A DNA stretch of 20,557 bases from a virus. Location: positions 1-20,557 of the IMG/VR virus record IMGVR_UViG_3300043452_000029; one strand, 5' to 3'. The notes under the pieces were generated by a model, which did no database searches, was not told the origin of the DNA, and saw only the letters and a list, made by a program, of their open reading frames with translations. The translations under genes were made by a program, and so were the position numbers. This document shows, in pieces, positions 18,814 to 20,557 of this stretch (position 1 is its first letter; every line of letters begins with the position of its first letter).

Positions 18814-19028
18814 TGGCACTAAACGACACCGCATTTAAAAATGAAATAATTGCACTTCAGGATGAAATGATAGAGGCTGAGAATTATGATGATGCAAAGG
18901 TTATTTATGCTGAAAAATTAATGGTTGCTATAAAGAATTACATCAAATCGGGAACTGTAGTGGTAAACGTAACCACAACGGGAACGGCTACGAATCACAC
19001 AGGAACTGGAACTGGAGCAATAAGCTAA
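18813..19028 (+). CDS. Small spike-associated protein with T/G-rich C-terminus
   Basis: A 71-residue protein. The first 45 residues are helical (DTAFKNEIIALQDEMIEAENYDDAKVIYAE), and the last 25 are a low-complexity strand-like tail (TVVVNVTTTGTATNHTGTGTG). It starts at a TAATG overlap with the spike gene and is 3 nt from the wedge gene. Small proteins like this occur beside the spike gene in Bacteroidota phages. Function is not known; a role in the spike or its attachment is suggested only by position. Confidence 0.65.
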   Translation: MALNDTAFKNEIIALQDEMIEAENYDDAKVIYAEKLMVAIKNYIKSGTVVVNVTTTGTATNHTGTGTGAIS

Positions 19029-19031
19029 AAA

Positions 19032-19319
19032 ATGAGACAGGATATATTGAGAGATGAAAATGGAGCTTTGGCTTTTGCCAATGGCGATTTTTCCACTGGA
19101 CAAAGTGATCAGCAACACGTTGAAGATATTTTGGACTTGCAACCAGGGGAATTAAAAGAATTTCCTCTAGCTGGTTTTGGAGCTATCAATTATATCAAAA
19201 AAACAATTACTTCAGATGAGTTTAAACGTGATTTAAAGATTCAGTTAAACTATGATGGTTATAACAATGCAACGATTGACACTAGTAAAGGAATAGAAAA
19301 TTTAAACATTGAAATATGA
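19032..19319 (+). CDS. Baseplate wedge protein, Mu gp46 / gp25-like
   Basis: A 95-residue protein of the gpW/gp25 family. The expected order of features is present: 'DILRDENGALAFANGDFSTGQSDQQHVEDILDLQPGELKEFPLAG' (start through the conserved G-E-x-x-x-P-x-x-G turn), 'FGAINYIKK', and a C-terminal 'FKRDLKIQLNYDGY' strand. gp25-type proteins start sheath polymerisation at the baseplate. The gene sits between spike and holin, as gp46 lies just after gp45 in Mu. An ATGA overlap links it to the holin. Confidence 0.82.
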   Translation: MRQDILRDENGALAFANGDFSTGQSDQQHVEDILDLQPGELKEFPLAGFGAINYIKKTITSDEFKRDLKIQLNYDGYNNATIDTSKGIENLNIEI

Positions 19320-19864
19320 TGAGAATGATAAATTATTTTTTAAAAGGATTCGGTTTTGTCTCCTTAGATGAGTTTTTAAAGAGTGCTTTCGGATTCATTT
19401 ATACATCAACTTCAATCATTAAAATCGATTTAATAGTGGCTTTTATCTTCTCAACTGTTAGTTTCTTGTTTGGCTTCAATCATTTGTTTTTAATCGCTTA
19501 TGTAGTCTTATTAATTTCCGAATGGTACACAGGAGTTCAGGCTTCGATGAAAAGAGGCGAACGCCACGAAAGTCGAAAGTTTGGCAGAATGATTTTAAAA
19601 ATAGCCACCTATTTAGTGCCTATTTACATCTTGAATACGTTTGCCAAAAATGCCGATTTTATCAAAATTATGGATATGGAATTAGACCCTTTTGCGTGGT
19701 TGTATTGGGCGGTTTTACTCGGTATTATTTGGCAGTTATTAGTTAGTCTTTTGGAGAATTTAGACAGTTTGGGAATTCGATATGCAAAAACATTGATTCG
19801 AATAATCAATAAAAAGTTTTACAAACAATTTGAATTAGATGATGCAGACAATAGTACTATATAA
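19316..19864 (+). CDS. Phage holin (phage_holin_4 / toxin secretion-lysis type)
   Basis: A 182-residue membrane protein with membrane segments at about 36-68 (one long or two short), 93-110 and 126-148. Between the first and second is the family's conserved loop, 'ISEWYTGVQASMKRGERHESRKFGRMILK' (67-95), corresponding to the (D/E)-x-x-TG and basic SxK motif of phage_holin_4. The C-terminus is basic and polar. It would form membrane holes that release an endolysin at the end of infection. No endolysin is in the window. It lies inside the baseplate operon between wedge and LysM genes, so it would be expressed together with tail genes. The ATG at 19316 gives an ATGA overlap with the wedge gene; 19322 is an alternative start. 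Confidence 0.8.
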   Translation: MMRMINYFLKGFGFVSLDEFLKSAFGFIYTSTSIIKIDLIVAFIFSTVSFLFGFNHLFLIAYVVLLISEWYTGVQASMKRGERHESRKFGRMILKIATYLVPIYILNTFAKNADFIKIMDMELDPFAWLYWAVLLGIIWQLLVSLLENLDSLGIRYAKTLIRIINKKFYKQFELDDADNSTI

Positions 19865-20141
19865 TCAAACATTAGCCGATATAGCCATTAGGTTTTGCGG
19901 GACTATTGAAGCTATTGCCGATATAGCTATTCTGAACAGCATCAGTATCACTGATGATTTAGTTCCTGGACAAATCATTTTAATTCCAGTAAAAGATTAC
20001 AATTATCAAGAAGTGATTAATTTTTTTAGTGTAAATAAAATAGACCCAGCCACAACTTTGACAGATGAACACAGAGCATTGACAGAAGGTAATTCGGGTA
20101 TTGGTTTTTGGGAATTAGGAAACAATTTTATAGTACAATAA
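19839..20141 (+). CDS. LysM-type tail protein X
   Basis: A 100-residue protein. Residues about 4-50 match a LysM/tail protein X fold: YNQTLADIAIRFCGTIEAIADIAILN then ITDDLVPGQIILIP, which is the usual 'l-x-D-I-a-x-r-x-x-G-x-i-e-a-I...-N..i...L-x-pGq-x-l-x-iP'. P2 gpX-type proteins of this kind bind tape measure and tube at the tail tip, and LysM can bind peptidoglycan. The C-terminal half is polar and without a known domain. It starts inside the 3' end of the holin gene (26-nt overlap, ATG 19839 or 19842) and ends at a TAATG overlap with the next gene. Confidence 0.78.
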   Translation: MMQTIVLYNQTLADIAIRFCGTIEAIADIAILNSISITDDLVPGQIILIPVKDYNYQEVINFFSVNKIDPATTLTDEHRALTEGNSGIGFWELGNNFIVQ

Positions 20142-20557
20142 TGGCTAGAACGCTCACACAAATACACAACGGAATGTTGACAGATATTTCTTCAAATGAG
20201 GTGTTATCGGCTTATTTGACATCCAATAGTATGTATGCCATTTACAGGCTATTTACGTTCATTATTGCTGCGGCTATTTTTATTTTTGAATCTTTTTTAG
20301 ATCAACATAACAAAGAAGTTGATGACAAATTAGCCAATCAGCGATATGGTACAGAACCTTGGTATAGAGATATGGCGTTGCTTTTTCAGTACGGATTTTC
20401 TCTGGTCCAGGACAAAGATTATTTTATCAATGAAGGATTCACAGATGAAGAAATAGAAGCCTCGAAAATAATCAAATATGCAGCAGTTAACCAAGCTGAA
20501 AACAGCAGTCGTTTGATCATTAAAATAGCTGGAGAAGTTGATGGGGAACTTTCGGAT
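20141..20557 (+). CDS. Probable baseplate J/gp47-like protein, 5' part (cut by window edge)
   Basis: Open from the ATG at 20141 (TAATG overlap with the LysM gene) to the window end, 139 residues so far. Position after gp46 and LysM genes is where Mu gp47/P2 gpJ, the wedge protein, is expected. The segment 'SAYLTSNSMYAIYRLFTFIIAAAIFIFESFLDQH' followed by 'QRYGTEPWYRDMALLFQYG' is of a type I associate with Bacteroidota phage baseplate proteins. The hydrophobic run at 40-50 looks more like a buried helix than a membrane span. Because it is truncated and matched by eye, the product name is moderate confidence. Confidence 0.6.
   Translation, partial: MARTLTQIHNGMLTDISSNEVLSAYLTSNSMYAIYRLFTFIIAAAIFIFESFLDQHNKEVDDKLANQRYGTEPWYRDMALLFQYGFSLVQDKDYFINEGFTDEEIEASKIIKYAAVNQAENSSRLIIKIAGEVDGELSD

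Noticed and set aside
19221-19237. Another TTTAAA-N5-TTTAAA within the wedge gene, and a one-mismatch copy at 18673-18690 in the spike gene
   Set aside because: Both are in coding DNA (FKRDLK and LKSILN codons) with no gene start correctly placed beside them; taken as background.
1-20557. tRNA, rRNA, CRISPR arrays, insertion sequences, integrase or att sites
   Set aside because: I saw no cloverleaf, regular spaced repeats, transposase or integrase motif, or direct repeats suggesting an att site in the window.

Overview
This window is the middle and late part of a contractile-tailed, Mu-like prophage or phage genome from a Bacteroidota host, most likely a Flavobacterium-type bacterium. The evidence for the host is low GC content, start sites preceded by A/T-rich sequence instead of Shine-Dalgarno motifs, and promoter-like elements of the Bacteroidota type (TTG about 18 bp upstream of TAnnTTTG). 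The evidence for the phage type is a set of Mu-family structural proteins: DUF935 portal, MuF head protein, DUF1320 (gp36), virion morphogenesis protein, ClpP-like protease/scaffold, DUF2586 sheath, tube, frameshifted tail chaperone, gpD-like hub, gp45-like spike and gp46-like wedge. No transposase, integrase, rRNA, tRNA or CRISPR array is visible, so the Mu-like label rests on the structural genes only.

Layout: (1) 1-2834, plus strand: a tightly packed early/middle operon. It starts with the C-terminal end of a probable RecA-fold ATPase and a possible GemA-like regulator, then a possible helix-turn-helix protein, a DUF3850 (ASCH-like) protein, several unrecognised small proteins and a 42-residue membrane peptide missed by length cut-offs. 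(2) 2839-3815: a self-contained 'moron'-like cassette with terminator, overlapping promoter, a secreted protein, a small protein and a second terminator. That last hairpin lies inside the 3' end of the convergent late gene. (3) 11785 down to 3734, minus strand: terminase small and large subunits, DUF1320 protein, portal, MuF protein with a probable C-terminal PBECR nuclease/toxin domain, tape measure, virion morphogenesis protein and tail terminator-like protein. (4) 11786-11912: a divergent late control region with a central imperfect dyad and two near-consensus -7 boxes at almost equal distances from it. (5) 11913 to the right edge, plus strand: protease/scaffold, major capsid, small head-tail protein, sheath, tube, tail chaperone with a -1 frameshift at A AAA AAG, DUF6046-like protein, hub, spike, small spike-associated protein, wedge, holin, LysM tail protein and the start of a probable baseplate J-like protein.

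The two late operons together encode one virion. The minus-strand operon supplies the packaging motor, portal and tape measure; the plus-strand operon supplies capsid, sheath, tube and baseplate. Unlike Mu, the tape measure does not follow its chaperone; it sits about 10 kb away on the other strand. The least expected signal is a repeated motif, TTTAAA-N5-TTTAAAC. It occurs perfectly in five intergenic gaps on both strands, oriented toward the next gene and often 1-2 nt before its ATG.
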